Source: an uncultured Gemmataceae bacterium
GTDB lineage: Bacteria; Planctomycetota; Planctomycetia; Gemmatales; Gemmataceae
DNA: 64,000 bases
Direction of reading: 5' to 3'
Assembly: GCA_937923405.1 (NCBI GenBank)
Contig: CALDUY010000002.1
Coordinates: 742,747-806,746, forward strand
The position numbers were made by a program, and so were the translations under genes. Under the pieces are notes generated by a model. That model saw only the letters and a program-made list of their open reading frames with translations, searched no databases and was not told the DNA's origin. Below, in pieces: positions 1 through 9,384 of the stretch (position 1 is the stretch's first letter; every line of letters starts with the position of its first letter).

Positions 1-17
1 GAAGGGGGAACTCACGG

Positions 18-2018
18 ATGAGACCCCACAAGTCGCGCACAACGATTCCAACAACCACCTCAGAACTCCTGTTGCTACTTCGTCGAACCCGATTGCTTAC
101 GGAAACACAGATCCAGCGGCTGATTCGAGCCTGGCCGGCCAATGATTCCCCTGAGCCGCACGTCGAGGAACTGATTCGCGCTGGGCTATTAACACGCTAT
201 CAAGGCACACAACTTCTCCAGGGGCAGATCCGCAACTTGTCTCTGGGACCGTTTCTTCTGCTCGATCAGTTAGGAGTCGGTGCTTCGGGACAAGTTTTCA
301 AGGCCGAACATCGCTTACTTAAACGCCTGGTCGCACTAAAGGTATTTAGCGAGAAAGAATCTCTGCAAGCGCATTTTGAGATGGAAATAGTGGGTAATTT
401 ATCTCATCCTCACCTTGTTGCTGCTTATGACGCTCGGCAATTGCGTGGGCGATTCGTTCTCGTTCTCGAATACATCGAAGGCGTAGATCTGCAACGCTTC
501 CTTCGTGAGACAGGGCCAATCTCGTGGCCGTTCGCCTTGACCATTGCCCGACAGACGGCCTCGGCACTGGCCTATCTCCATGAACATCGACTGGTGCATC
601 GTGATGTGAAACCGGCCAATCTGCTACTGACGCATCCAACGCATCGGCCCGAGCAACCGTTGCTCAAACTGCTCGATCTCGGCTTGGTATGCCCGGCCTC
701 CCAAGCAAGTAAGGAACGATGCGGCACACCGGATTACATGGCTCCAGAGTGTGGTACGGACGGCGCGAGGATCGATATTCGTAGTGACCTATATTCACTC
801 GGCTGCACGTTATACGAGTTGCTCTCGGGGCGCGTTCCCTTTCCGGGAGGTGGCTGGACGGGAAAACTGCTGCGCCATCAGATCGAAGTCCCTGAGCCTC
901 TCGCTGCGTTGCGCCCCGAGCTTCCCTCGAACGTGATCCAGGTGATCGAACGGTTGATGGCTCGTGATCCTGGGTGTCGATTTGCCAATCCTGCGGAACT
1001 ACTCAAGGCGCTGGATCAACTGGACAATCCGCCTTCCTTGCCCGAGAAAGTGATTTCGGCAAGGGTCAAACCAAAACGGTTGCGGCTAGCGGTGGCGGCT
1101 CTTTGTCTGCTAGCCATTCTAATAGGGACAGGGGCCGGGAGTGTTGCCCGAACAAGTTTCGCTATGTCGATCCGTTCCTCGGAACAGGTCGAGTTGCCAA
1201 GACCTCAGCTGCCTAAGCCCGTTCGACGGCCTTGCTTGGCTTCGCAGATTGAGACGGCCAGGGATGGTAGCGTAGTCGAGATTCCATCGGGACGGCACCT
1301 TATTCCGCCAATTCATCTTCGCGGGCGAAAGCTCACTTTGCGCGGTGCCGCAGGAAGTCGACCAGTTTTGGTGCGCGCTCACCAGTCGAGTTGGGATGCA
1401 TTGGTACAATCCGACCGAGCGTTGATCTTAGAGCATCTGGAACTGCAGGCGGGCGATTCCGAAACCTATCCTGCGCCACTGATCGCAGTGGACTCTGCTG
1501 AGCTTTCGTTGCGTGACTGTGTGTTGAATCAGCGTAGCACAGCCCCAGCAATTTCTTTCCGTCGTGGGGCGAAGTTGTGTCTCGATCACACCAAGATTGT
1601 TGCTCGGGAGCAAGGGGTGGCTATCGAAGCGTCTCCCAACGTTCAGCCGTCGATCCAGCTCCACTCCAGCGAGCTACTCGTTCGTGAAGCTACGGGACCT
1701 GGGGTGTTACTCTGGGCCACGGAAGGTTCGCAAATCATTCGTTTGCAGATGAAACAATCGAAAGTGCGAGCAGGGCGGATTTTAGTGGGGCGTTCTCTGT
1801 CTGCCCCAATCCAGTTTACTGCTTTGGAGAGTCAATTTATCTTTCATCAAGCCTTGGTTAGTCTCGATGACAGTCAGCTTGCCTGGCCGGACCATCTCGT
1901 CTGGAAAAGTTCCGGCAATCGCTACGAAGCGACCGGAGCTTGGCTGCGCGTCGATGGTCAACCGGGGCCAGCCTTCGATGAAGCTACCTTCGCGCAACTC
2001 TGGCGCGGTCGCCCGTAA
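18..2018 (+). CDS. Ser/Thr protein kinase with C-terminal beta-helix-like region
   Basis: Membrane-anchored eukaryotic-type Ser/Thr kinase of 666 residues. The kinase domain spans about residues 78-335: glycine loop GVGASG (86-91), ATP-binding Lys108 in VALK, catalytic HRDVKPAN (194-201), metal-binding motif as DLG (220-222) rather than DFG, and GTPDYMAPE in the activation segment. One transmembrane helix follows at about 355-376. The rest, probably outside the cytoplasm, has short repeating beta-strand units (such as GSRPVLVR) resembling a right-handed parallel beta-helix. GGGGGA lies 9 bases before the ATG. The domain order is typical of planctomycete kinases; the signal sensed is not evident. 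The HEAT-repeat gene follows 108 bases downstream. Kinase identity is certain; the tail assignment is tentative. Confidence 0.93.
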   Translation: MRPHKSRTTIPTTTSELLLLLRRTRLLTETQIQRLIRAWPANDSPEPHVEELIRAGLLTRYQGTQLLQGQIRNLSLGPFLLLDQLGVGASGQVFKAEHRLLKRLVALKVFSEKESLQAHFEMEIVGNLSHPHLVAAYDARQLRGRFVLVLEYIEGVDLQRFLRETGPISWPFALTIARQTASALAYLHEHRLVHRDVKPANLLLTHPTHRPEQPLLKLLDLGLVCPASQASKERCGTPDYMAPECGTDGARIDIRSDLYSLGCTLYELLSGRVPFPGGGWTGKLLRHQIEVPEPLAALRPELPSNVIQVIERLMARDPGCRFANPAELLKALDQLDNPPSLPEKVISARVKPKRLRLAVAALCLLAILIGTGAGSVARTSFAMSIRSSEQVELPRPQLPKPVRRPCLASQIETARDGSVVEIPSGRHLIPPIHLRGRKLTLRGAAGSRPVLVRAHQSSWDALVQSDRALILEHLELQAGDSETYPAPLIAVDSAELSLRDCVLNQRSTAPAISFRRGAKLCLDHTKIVAREQGVAIEASPNVQPSIQLHSSELLVREATGPGVLLWATEGSQIIRLQMKQSKVRAGRILVGRSLSAPIQFTALESQFIFHQALVSLDDSQLAWPDHLVWKSSGNRYEATGAWLRVDGQPGPAFDEATFAQLWRGRP

Positions 2019-2126
2019 TGTGCCGAGATAATCTGGGGTATCTTGTCAGATCACTTCGATTCCGTAGTTGCGAGGGGCAATGGCGCGCTGGTATCCTGAT
2101 CGACGGGGAAGCGGAGGAGTCGATCT

Positions 2127-3323
2127 ATGCGCACGACGATTCTAGCAATCTTTCTTACTGGTCTGATTGTCGCGGTAACGACGGCTCAGCCGCCTGCGAC
2201 AGGATCAATCGACAAAAAAACCCCAATTCCATCTAAAATTGGTGGCAAGACTCTCGAAGAGTGGAAGAAAGATCTGCTCAGTGAAGATGCTAGTCGCCGG
2301 GCCCAAGCAATCATGGCGATCGTCGAGTTTGGCGAAGGGGCCGCTTCCGCTGTGCAGGCGATCATCGACCGGCTCAATGACAAAGACGTCAGCCCGCGGG
2401 CACGAGCCTTATTGGCTCTGCGGGCTATGTCGATCGAAGACAAGGACGTCGAAAAAGTGGTTCGAGCAGTAGCCAATCGTTTGATACCTGCCGTCGAGAG
2501 TCAAGCGGTTATTCGTTATGAGGCAGCGCTCACACTCTATCGCTTTGTCAATGATGGTGCGCCGGCGATTCCGAATCTGATCGTGGCGACGATGGATAAA
2601 GCTTCGTGGGAAATTCGCCGCCATGCTATCTCTTTATTGTGGCGAATTAGCATAAGCACTGGAAAAGAAGACAGTCCGCCGGATGACCGCATCGTTGAGG
2701 CCTTGCTGAATTCGCTACGAATGGATCGCACCTATCAATGTCGACTGGAAACCATCCAAGGATTAGGAGCAATTGGACGGCCTGGGAACCCGGCTTTGTT
2801 GAACAAAGTGGTATCGGAACTGAATCTGTGCGCGGTGCATCCAAACAAACCTTTGGCGATCTGGGCCTACAGCGGTCTAGTCGCCATGCAGGATGGCAAG
2901 CCAGCCGAGCAGGCGTTGAACACGTTGGCCAAGTTTCTCAAAAACAGTGATCTAGAAACCCGCATTCAGGCAGCGACCGCTCTGGGAGCCTTGACTGACA
3001 AAGCTCAAAGCAAAGTGCCAATGCTGCTGGAAATGCTCAAGGATAAGGAACCTCTTGCCGTGCAGGCTGCCGCCCGTTCTCTAGGTTTGCTCGGTGACAA
3101 AAGCGACAAGGTGATCGATGCCTTACTTGAGTTAGTCAATGATCCCGAGCCAATGAATGGGGCCAGTGCAGTGGCCGCCCTGGTCAATCTAAAACAGCGA
3201 AATTCCCGAGTGATGACTCGATTAGACAAAATGTTGGAGAAAAAGGATCTGGATCGTCGCTTACGCTTCTTCATCGAAGAAGGGCTGAAAGAGTTGCGCA
3301 AACCGGAGAAAAAGGCTAGCTGA
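2127..3323 (+). CDS. Exported HEAT-repeat protein
   Basis: 398 residues. Residues 1-20 form a signal peptide (MRTTILAIFLTGLIVAVTTA). From about residue 47 to the end the protein is a series of alpha-helical HEAT/PBS-lyase-like repeats, recognisable by units such as ASRRAQAIMAIVEFG, DLETRIQAATALGALTD and LAVQAAARSLGLLGD. No enzymatic motif is visible, so a binding or scaffold role in the periplasm is inferred. A strong Shine-Dalgarno (GGAGGAG, about 2114-2120) fixes the start. The gene sits 108 bases after the kinase gene in the same direction and may be co-transcribed with it, but nothing in the sequence ties their functions together. Confidence 0.85.
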   Translation: MRTTILAIFLTGLIVAVTTAQPPATGSIDKKTPIPSKIGGKTLEEWKKDLLSEDASRRAQAIMAIVEFGEGAASAVQAIIDRLNDKDVSPRARALLALRAMSIEDKDVEKVVRAVANRLIPAVESQAVIRYEAALTLYRFVNDGAPAIPNLIVATMDKASWEIRRHAISLLWRISISTGKEDSPPDDRIVEALLNSLRMDRTYQCRLETIQGLGAIGRPGNPALLNKVVSELNLCAVHPNKPLAIWAYSGLVAMQDGKPAEQALNTLAKFLKNSDLETRIQAATALGALTDKAQSKVPMLLEMLKDKEPLAVQAAARSLGLLGDKSDKVIDALLELVNDPEPMNGASAVAALVNLKQRNSRVMTRLDKMLEKKDLDRRLRFFIEEGLKELRKPEKKAS

Positions 3324-3398
3324 CTCCAACACCCACAACAAGGAAGCGTGAGCGGAGGGGAGTCAGTTTAGTAGGCGTCGCAAAATGGTGAAGTGGAA

Positions 3399-3482
3399 CG
3401 CAGGCTGAAGCCTGCGACTACCAGTTCGCAGTGGCAGGTAGCTGCAGCCGGAGGAGTCGGTAGCCGCAGGCTTCAGCCTGCG
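3399..3482. repeat. Inverted repeat of the GCAGGCTGAAGCCTGC type
   Basis: Arms 3399-3422 and 3459-3482 are 24 bases long and complementary at 23 of 24 positions. Each arm contains its own palindrome, CGCAGGCTGAAGCCTGCG or its complement with one change. The intervening 36 bases carry a partial third copy (GCAGGTAGCTGCAGCC). The structure could form a long hairpin or cruciform and looks like a dispersed intergenic repeat unit rather than a simple terminator. Confidence 0.75.
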
Positions 3483-3559
3483 AAAAAGCTTCCTACGGTT
3501 GCGCTACACTCTTTATAAGTAGCGGTCTAGTGGTTCATTGCAGCTGAATTGTAGGGTGG

Positions 3560-3688
3560 TTCAGAAACGCCTCCTCTGAGCGGAGGGCGTTAGCCCTCCG
3601 TGTTTCGCGATACAAACGGAGGAGTTACGTCCTCTGCTCGGAAGCTCAGAAACGACTCTTTTCAGCGGAGAGTGTCAGCCCTCCGTGT
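3560..3688. repeat. Imperfect 44-base direct repeat with GGAGGGCGTTAGCCCTCC palindrome
   Basis: Two copies, 3560-3603 and 3645-3688, share the layout TCAGAAACG ... CAGCGGAG ... AGCCCTCCGTGT with scattered differences. The first copy contains the palindrome CGGAGGGCGTTAGCCCTCCG (3581-3600). Between them lies a related inverted segment (ACGGAGGAGTTACGTCCTCT). This resembles a small intergenic repeat family of the REP/MITE kind; no transposase is nearby. Confidence 0.65.
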
Positions 3689-3698
3689 GGTTTATTCG

Positions 3699-5606
3699 CT
3701 ATTTCTTTGCTTCCAGCCAGAGGTTCATCGCTTCTGCCAGAGTCGTGAGGCTCGATGGCGCTGCTTGCACAGTTGGAGCAAGTACCTGAAACGTCTTCTC
3801 GGCTTGAAGTCGATAAGTTGCTTTTCCGGTCAATTGCCAAAGACGGAGGAGATTGCGTGCGGCCATGCTGTTGCCCGAGGGTTGGGCACCATCGTACTGA
3901 TCCTTGGCTCGGGCGAAGAATTTCTCGTGGTCGTCTGAGGTATAGAAAAAACCGCCCTTTTCATCTCCGAAATGTCGGATCATAGTGTCGGTCAGCTGTT
4001 GGGCCTCCTCCAGCCAATTGCCCTTTCCCGTCACTTCATGCAACGTTAGTAAACCATGCACTAAATAAGCGTAATCCTCGAGATAACCGTTGAAACGAGC
4101 CTGCGGCTTCTCTCCCGGAACAGCAGCGTAGCTGCGCATTAAGCGGCCTTGATCGGTCTTCATCGTCTTGAGGAGAAACCGAGCAGCTTGTTCGGCGGAC
4201 GCAATAGCCTGCTTATCCTCGAGGACTTGGCCTGCCCGAGCCAGTCCAGCGATCATTTGACCGTTCCATGCGGTCAACACCTTCGTGTCGAGCAACGGTC
4301 GAGGCCGTTTTTCTCGTACCTCAAACAGTTTCTGTCGCAGCGGGGCGACGCGGGCTTCGGTCTTATCGTCAAGCGGGGCCGTCAGACGCAGGATGTGGAA
4401 CTTGCCTTCAAAGTTCGGTCCGTCGGCTATGCCGTAGATGCTGCTGAAAAATTTCAGATCTTCTTTATCCGTAAAAACGCGGGCTAACTCTTTTGTTGTC
4501 CAGATGTAAAACTTCCCTTCTTCGCCTTCGCTATCGGCATCGAGCGCGGAGTAAAAACCTCCTTCGGGAGAGGTCATCTCTCGTGCCAACCACTCCAAGG
4601 TTTGTGTCATCGCGCGACGATACAGCGGTTTGTTGGTGGTTCGATAGGCGTCGGCGTACAGTTCGAGCAGCTGAGCGTTGTCATAGAGCATTTTCTCGAA
4701 GTGAGGTACTGTCCAGCTGCGTTCGACCGTGTAGCGGGCGAAGCCGCCGCCGAGGTGGTCGTAGATGCCGCCTAGGGCCATCTTGTCCAAGGTAGTTTCG
4801 ACCATGTTGGCCAAGTCTTTGGCTTTGGTGCGACGAGCTTCCTGTTGCAGAAAGCGGAGCACCGAAGGCATGGGGAACTTCGGTCCGCGAAACTTGCGCT
4901 CGGCATTGCCGAACCCGCCGTGAACCGGATCGTATTCCTCCTTGAGTTGTTCGACGACAGCATCAAGCAGTTTTCGATCCACTTCGACCAAAGCCTTACC
5001 CAGACTCAGTCCAGAGAGGGCGCGAGAAGTGGCCTTGGCCAGGGCATCGGCTTGCTTCTCCAGGTCGTCGCCTTGCTCCTGGTGCAGTTTGTGAATTCGC
5101 TGCAAAATGCTCTTGAATCCCATGTAGGTTCGGCCATCTGCTTCGCGGTCTTCGCGCGGCCAATAAGTGCCTCCGATGATCGGTCGTCCCTCGGCATCAA
5201 GGAACATCGACAGCGGCCAACCTCCCGATTGGCCTAGAACATTCAGAGCCGTCATGTAGATCTGATCGATGTCTGGACGTTCCTCGCGATCGACCTTGAT
5301 ACAAATGAAGTGGGCATTCAGGATCTTCGCCACTTCTTCATTTGCGAACGATTCTTTCTCCATGACATGGCACCAGTGACAAGCACTATAGCCAATCGAG
5401 AGAAAAACGAGCTTCTTTTCCTTTTTGGCGCGGCGAAAGGCCTCTTCGCCCCACTCCTGCCAATCCACTGGGTTGTACGCATGTTGGAGCAGATAGGGGC
5501 TGCTTGATCGAGCCAACCGGTTTGGTTTTCTCTTGGGCTTTTCTTTGGGATCAGCCGTGAGGGCCAGGGTTGGAATAGCTAGTAGCAGGAAGATGGCTCG
5601 ATACAT
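3699..5606 (-). CDS. Exported thioredoxin-fold DUF255 (YyaL-like) protein
   Basis: 635 residues from the chosen start. Residues 1-17 look like a signal peptide. The N-terminal thioredoxin-like DUF255 domain carries the hallmark [10 protein letters not shown] with Cys76 and Cys79, followed by an alpha/alpha-barrel region like N-acylglucosamine epimerases (for example [35 protein letters not shown]). YyaL/spermatogenesis-associated protein 20 homologues have no firmly established reaction. An upstream in-frame ATG at 5636 would add ten residues, but the ATG at 5606 begins the signal peptide and has GAGGA upstream. The gene lies 77 bases after fusA and may be read through from the str operon. 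Confidence 0.85.
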   Translation of the reverse strand: MYRAIFLLLAIPTLALTADPKEKPKRKPNRLARSSSPYLLQHAYNPVDWQEWGEEAFRRAKKEKKLVFLSIGYSACHWCHVMEKESFANEEVAKILNAHFICIKVDREERPDIDQIYMTALNVLGQSGGWPLSMFLDAEGRPIIGGTYWPREDREADGRTYMGFKSILQRIHKLHQEQGDDLEKQADALAKATSRALSGLSLGKALVEVDRKLLDAVVEQLKEEYDPVHGGFGNAERKFRGPKFPMPSVLRFLQQEARRTKAKDLANMVETTLDKMALGGIYDHLGGGFARYTVERSWTVPHFEKMLYDNAQLLELYADAYRTTNKPLYRRAMTQTLEWLAREMTSPEGGFYSALDADSEGEEGKFYIWTTKELARVFTDKEDLKFFSSIYGIADGPNFEGKFHILRLTAPLDDKTEARVAPLRQKLFEVREKRPRPLLDTKVLTAWNGQMIAGLARAGQVLEDKQAIASAEQAARFLLKTMKTDQGRLMRSYAAVPGEKPQARFNGYLEDYAYLVHGLLTLHEVTGKGNWLEEAQQLTDTMIRHFGDEKGGFFYTSDDHEKFFARAKDQYDGAQPSGNSMAARNLLRLWQLTGKATYRLQAEKTFQVLAPTVQAAPSSLTTLAEAMNLWLEAKK

Positions 5607-5683
5607 GGCAGGTGATCCTCGATGAGGTGCGAGCAAAGGAGCAGGAGGGAAGACACACGCAGAGGTACTCTTTGCCTGCTACC

Positions 5684-7825
5684 TCAGTAGTAGTCTTCAG
5701 GATGTAACAGGCGATGGAGTACCTCGTCCGGTGCGGGCCGATAATCTAATGGCTCCATTGTGCTGTTGCCTCGCCCCTGACTGAGACTACGCAATTTGTC
5801 GGCATAATCAAACAGATTCGCCAGCGGGACGAAGCCAACAATCTGAGCTACGTTGCTCTCGGGAGGTACCTCGAATTCATTCACTTCTCCACGTCGGGCA
5901 TTGATGTCGCCGATGACCGAACCGCCATACTCCGAAGGAACCGTGACTTGCAGTCGCATCCATGGTTCCAGCAAGACGACATTGTCGCGCACTGCCTTGC
6001 GCACGGCGTCGGCCCCAGCGGCTTCAAAAGCAATCTCGTTGGACAATTGTTCGTCCATGGTGGCGCTGAGAATCGTTGCTCGAACGTTCATCATCGGATA
6101 GCCGAGTTCTCCCGAGTCTAAAGCACCACGCACGCCTCGAATGGCAGCAGCGGCCAAGGCTTCTGGAAGTGCGTCGTACTTCAGCTTCGACACCACGACA
6201 ATCGGATCTTCGTTTTTCTCTTTGTCAGGTCGGTATGGCTCGACTTCGACGGTAAGTTTAGCGAACAATCCTCCGCCTGCCGCTCCGGTTGTCTTAATAC
6301 ACTCGCCTTCGACTTTGACAGGATGTTTGATCGTCTCACGGTAGCTGACCAAAGGCTTGCCAACGCGCACTTTCAACTTGAAATCGCGCTCCATGCGATG
6401 TTGCTTGATCTCCAGGTGCAACATTCCCATGCCGTTCATCAGCGTCTGGCCCGTATCCTTGTCCACCGACCAAGTGAAAGTGGGATCTTCTTTTTTGAGC
6501 AGATTCAGGGTGTCGATCAGCTTTTGCTTGTCGGCGCTGGATTCCGGTTCGATCGAGCGACTCACTACAGCTTGAGCAAAAGAGATTCTTTCCAACAACA
6601 AGGGGTGTTGAGTTTCACACAAGGTATCGCCTGTGATCGACTCTTTCAGTCCATGTAAAGCAACAATGTCGCCAGCATAAGCCTCGCTTAGCTCGTGGCG
6701 ATCGGTCGGATCAGCCATGATATGGTACAGCTTGCCGACAATCTCCTTGGCGTTGCGACCCGGATTGATGACCTTGCTGTTGGCCTTGAGAGTGCCCGAG
6801 TAGATGCGGACGTAGTACAGCTCTCCATGAGTGTCGGCAACGATTTTGAAGACCAAGCCGCAGAACGGTTCGCGTGGATCGGGTTTACGTTTCTCGATTT
6901 TGCCTTCCTTGCGTGGATTTTGCCCCTCGACGGGAGGACGATCCAACGGACTGGGGAGATAATAGGTCACCGCGTCGAGTAGCGGCTGGATCCCGATATG
7001 CTCTCGTCCCGAGCCGGCCAGAACTGGTTGAAGGTAGCGGGACAGAGTTAGCTCACGAATGAGTTCTCGCACTGTCTGCGCAGCGATTGGTTTACCTTCG
7101 AGCAGGTCGGTAGTGAGGCGATCGCGTTCGTCTTTTTCGGTAAGAACGTCGAACAACTGTTCGCGGTAAGTTTGTGCGATGTCGAGATGATCTTCGGGAA
7201 TTTCCTCTTCGTGGAGAGTTCGACCGAAATCTTCCGGATCGAAGTACAAAGCCTTCATCTCGATCAGATCAATCACGCCAGCGAAAGGCCGATCGCTGTC
7301 TTTGGAGGAGCCAGCTCCGATGGGCAACACTACGGGAACCGGTCGAGAGCCGGGCAGCCGTTTTCGGATGTCTTCAAGCGTTTTCTCGAAATTCGCACCA
7401 ACAACATCCATTTTGTTGACAAAGACCAGACGCGGCACATTGTACTTGTTCGCTTGTCGCCAGACCGTTTCCGACTGAGCTTCGACGCCTTTTTGGGCAT
7501 CGAACACAACGACACAACCATCGAGAACCCGAAGCGAGCGTTCGACCTCAGCGGTGAAGTCCACGTGACCTGGGGTGTCGATCAGATTGATGGTGCAGTC
7601 ACGCCAGGTGAACGGAATACAGGCACTATAGATGGTAATGCCACGTTCCTGCTCTTCGGGATCGTAATCGGTCTCGGTGGTGCCTTCATCCACACCGCCA
7701 AGTTTGTGCTTGGCTCCTGAGTAGTAAAGCAGATGTTCGGTGGTAGTGGTTTTGCCGGCGTCGATGTGCGCAATGATGCCTAGGTTACGAAACTTGCTCA
7801 GATTGGGAGGCGATTTCGCGGTCAT
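5684..7825 (-). CDS. fusA: Translation elongation factor G
   Basis: GTPase that translocates tRNA and mRNA on the ribosome; 713 residues, normal length. G1 is AHIDAGKT (19-26), G3 DTPGH (83-87), G4 NKMD (137-140), and the later EF-G domains follow, with a domain IV segment around SYRETI. The switch I region reads RGITIYSACIPFTW, whereas most bacterial EF-G proteins have GITITSAAT, so this is a somewhat divergent form. It lies 133 bases downstream of rpsG, as in the classical str operon, but tuf does not follow. The gap before it contains a repeat (listed separately), so it may also have its own promoter. Confidence 0.95.
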   Translation of the reverse strand: MTAKSPPNLSKFRNLGIIAHIDAGKTTTTEHLLYYSGAKHKLGGVDEGTTETDYDPEEQERGITIYSACIPFTWRDCTINLIDTPGHVDFTAEVERSLRVLDGCVVVFDAQKGVEAQSETVWRQANKYNVPRLVFVNKMDVVGANFEKTLEDIRKRLPGSRPVPVVLPIGAGSSKDSDRPFAGVIDLIEMKALYFDPEDFGRTLHEEEIPEDHLDIAQTYREQLFDVLTEKDERDRLTTDLLEGKPIAAQTVRELIRELTLSRYLQPVLAGSGREHIGIQPLLDAVTYYLPSPLDRPPVEGQNPRKEGKIEKRKPDPREPFCGLVFKIVADTHGELYYVRIYSGTLKANSKVINPGRNAKEIVGKLYHIMADPTDRHELSEAYAGDIVALHGLKESITGDTLCETQHPLLLERISFAQAVVSRSIEPESSADKQKLIDTLNLLKKEDPTFTWSVDKDTGQTLMNGMGMLHLEIKQHRMERDFKLKVRVGKPLVSYRETIKHPVKVEGECIKTTGAAGGGLFAKLTVEVEPYRPDKEKNEDPIVVVSKLKYDALPEALAAAAIRGVRGALDSGELGYPMMNVRATILSATMDEQLSNEIAFEAAGADAVRKAVRDNVVLLEPWMRLQVTVPSEYGGSVIGDINARRGEVNEFEVPPESNVAQIVGFVPLANLFDYADKLRSLSQGRGNSTMEPLDYRPAPDEVLHRLLHPEDYY

Positions 7826-7883
7826 GGCATCACCAAGGAGGTCATCAGTTGAGCAGTCAGTGGATGACGAGGCGCGAAACGAA

Positions 7884-7952
7884 AGTAGTCAGTAGACGGT
7901 AAACGGTAGGGATGTTCCTAGCGTCTACTGACCACTGACTACTGACTACTGT
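7884..7952. repeat. ACTGACTACTGACTACT inverted-repeat element, copy 1
   Basis: In the rpsG-fusA gap. The arm AGTAGTCAGTAG (7884-7895) pairs with CTACTGACTACT (7939-7950), and further CTACTGACCACTGACT units lie in between. The 17 bases at 7936-7952 recur exactly at 27988-28004, about 20 kb away, in another intergenic gap with the same inverted arrangement. This looks like a dispersed intergenic element; it could fold as mRNA between two essential genes. Confidence 0.7.
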
Positions 7953-7958
7953 AGCAGA

Positions 7959-8429
7959 CTACCAGGCGAAGTGGGAGAAGGCTTTATTCGCCTCGGCCAT
8001 CTTGATCGTGTTTTCGCGTTTGGTCATAGCTTCGCCTTCACGCCGGTAGGCAGCGAGCAACTCGTCGGCCAGACGAAGATAAGCGGGTCGTCCACTTTTG
8101 GCCCGAGCGGCACCGATGATCCAGCGGATCGCCAAACTGCGCTGACGAGTTTTATTAACCGTCATCGGTACCTGGTACGTCGCACCACCGACACGCTTGG
8201 AACGGACCTCGACGGTGGGTTTCACGTTCTCGACGGCTTGGTGGAAGATGTCGATAGGGTTGGCATCGGGGATGCGCTTCTTGATCTGGTTCATGGCGTT
8301 GTAGAAGATGCGCATCGCAGTGGCTTTTTTGCCGCCCCACATCAAACAGTTGATGAATTTACTGGCAAGTTCTGAGCCGTACACGGGGTCCGGCTTGAGC
8401 ATGGTGTAGCTGGCGGTTCGTTTCTTCAT
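7959..8429 (-). CDS. rpsG: 30S ribosomal protein S7
   Basis: 156 residues, the normal bacterial length. Binds the 3' domain of 16S rRNA and nucleates assembly of the small subunit head. Family features include YGSELASKFINCLMWGGKK near the N terminus, NVKPTVEVRSKRVGGATYQVP in the middle and RLADELLAAYR near the end. It follows the small zinc-ribbon gene by 13 bases and precedes fusA, so translation is probably coupled to the upstream gene. In many bacteria S7 represses its own operon by binding the rpsL-rpsG spacer; here that spacer is occupied by another gene. Confidence 0.97.
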   Translation of the reverse strand: MKKRTASYTMLKPDPVYGSELASKFINCLMWGGKKATAMRIFYNAMNQIKKRIPDANPIDIFHQAVENVKPTVEVRSKRVGGATYQVPMTVNKTRQRSLAIRWIIGAARAKSGRPAYLRLADELLAAYRREGEAMTKRENTIKMAEANKAFSHFAW

Positions 8430-8442
8430 CGGTGGTAGATCG

Positions 8443-8685
8443 TTAGTTGATCGAGGGTTCGGGTACTAGGCGGAAACAGGTATAGGGCCGCACCGAACGG
8501 ACCGTTCCGTTCGGTTCGAAGAACAACTGATTGACTTGCCCACACGAGGGGCAGGGAACATTCACAGCCGCCAGGGTCCCTCCGTGTTCCTGGCACAACC
8601 CTTTTCCGGTGCAGTGAACCGTTACCGAGACGGGTTGGTGACAACCACAACAGGCGAAGCCGAGGGTGACGTTTAGTTCCATCAT
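8443..8685 (-). CDS. Small zinc-ribbon-like protein inside the str operon
   Basis: About 80 residues. Two Cys pairs (CCGC near residues 11-14 and CPSC near the middle) suggest a single zinc ribbon, with a hydrophobic stretch starting NQLFF after it. An open frame continues upstream to 8925 but would run into rpsL; the ATG at 8685 has AGGAG ten bases upstream (a GTG at 8688 is also possible). It sits between rpsL (121 bases upstream) and rpsG (13 bases downstream) on the same strand. I do not recognise the family. A ribosome- or RNA-associated role is only a guess from position. Confidence 0.65.
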   Translation of the reverse strand: MMELNVTLGFACCGCHQPVSVTVHCTGKGLCQEHGGTLAAVNVPCPSCGQVNQLFFEPNGTVRSVRPYTCFRLVPEPSIN

Positions 8686-8806
8686 CACGGACGATTCTCC
8701 TTTGTCGTGATGGTATCCCAGGGTGAGGCTCGACCCTAAATCTGCCTCGCTCGATTTCCTACTTGCCAGTCCTCGACTCGTCAGGAAAATCGAGAGTCGC
8801 CAGTGG

Positions 8807-9181
8807 TTACTTCTGATCCTTTTTCGCTCCATATTTTGAGCGTGCTTGCTTGCGTCCCTGTACTGGCTGGGCATCGAGGACACCGCGAATGATGTGATAG
8901 CGCACCCCAGGCAAGTCGCGAACACGACCGCCGCGCACTAGTACAATCGAGTGTTCCTGGAGGTTGTGCCCTTCTCCCGGAATATAGGCGGTGACTTCGA
9001 TATTATTTGAAAGCCGAACACGAGCCACCTTGCGCAGCGCTGAGTTCGGTTTCTTAGGAGTCATAATCTTGACCTGCAAACAGACGCCTTTTTTCTGTGG
9101 GCATCCTTGCATGGCCGGATGTTTTGGTTTGCTTCGCTGAGGAATTCGCGGCTGTTTGACCAGCTGGTTAATCGTCGGCAT
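8807..9181 (-). CDS. rpsL: 30S ribosomal protein S12
   Basis: 124 residues, normal length. Part of the decoding centre; the family signature [17 protein letters not shown] is present, as is the [11 protein letters not shown] segment. The start ATG at 9181 ([12 protein letters not shown]) is the conserved one; an open frame extends upstream but without family similarity. The lysine in KKPNSA where streptomycin-resistance changes arise is the wild-type form. First gene of the str operon here; the 203-base divergent gap to the ATP-cone gene must hold its promoter. Confidence 0.97.
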   Translation of the reverse strand: MPTINQLVKQPRIPQRSKPKHPAMQGCPQKKGVCLQVKIMTPKKPNSALRKVARVRLSNNIEVTAYIPGEGHNLQEHSIVLVRGGRVRDLPGVRYHIIRGVLDAQPVQGRKQARSKYGAKKDQK

Positions 9182-9384
9182 GTCTGTTATTCGATGCTCC
9201 GTCAGGGGGTCGAAAGTCGATGGTGGCCAGCAGCACGTTAGATGTGTTAACCTAGTCGCAGGGCAGTCTTTGGTCAAGGGCGCATCCAACGTTTCCTCCA
9301 GGATCGACGTAAATCAACTTGTGTTGGGGCTTCGGGGTGCGATACCTTGCCAGCAGTTCGCCCCGGAATCAGGATTTTGCCCCT

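Larger units (their letters stand above)
3324..3698. other. Repeat-rich intergenic gap between convergent genes
   Basis: No convincing gene. Just downstream of the HEAT gene, an 8-base inverted repeat (3320-3327 with 3359-3366) is followed by TTTA and could act as a weak terminator. The remainder is filled by the two repeat structures listed separately. The gap separates two genes that converge on it. Confidence 0.7.

Noticed and set aside
3399..3688. CRISPR array
   Set aside because: Repeats are palindromic, few and of unequal spacing, with no spacers or cas genes.
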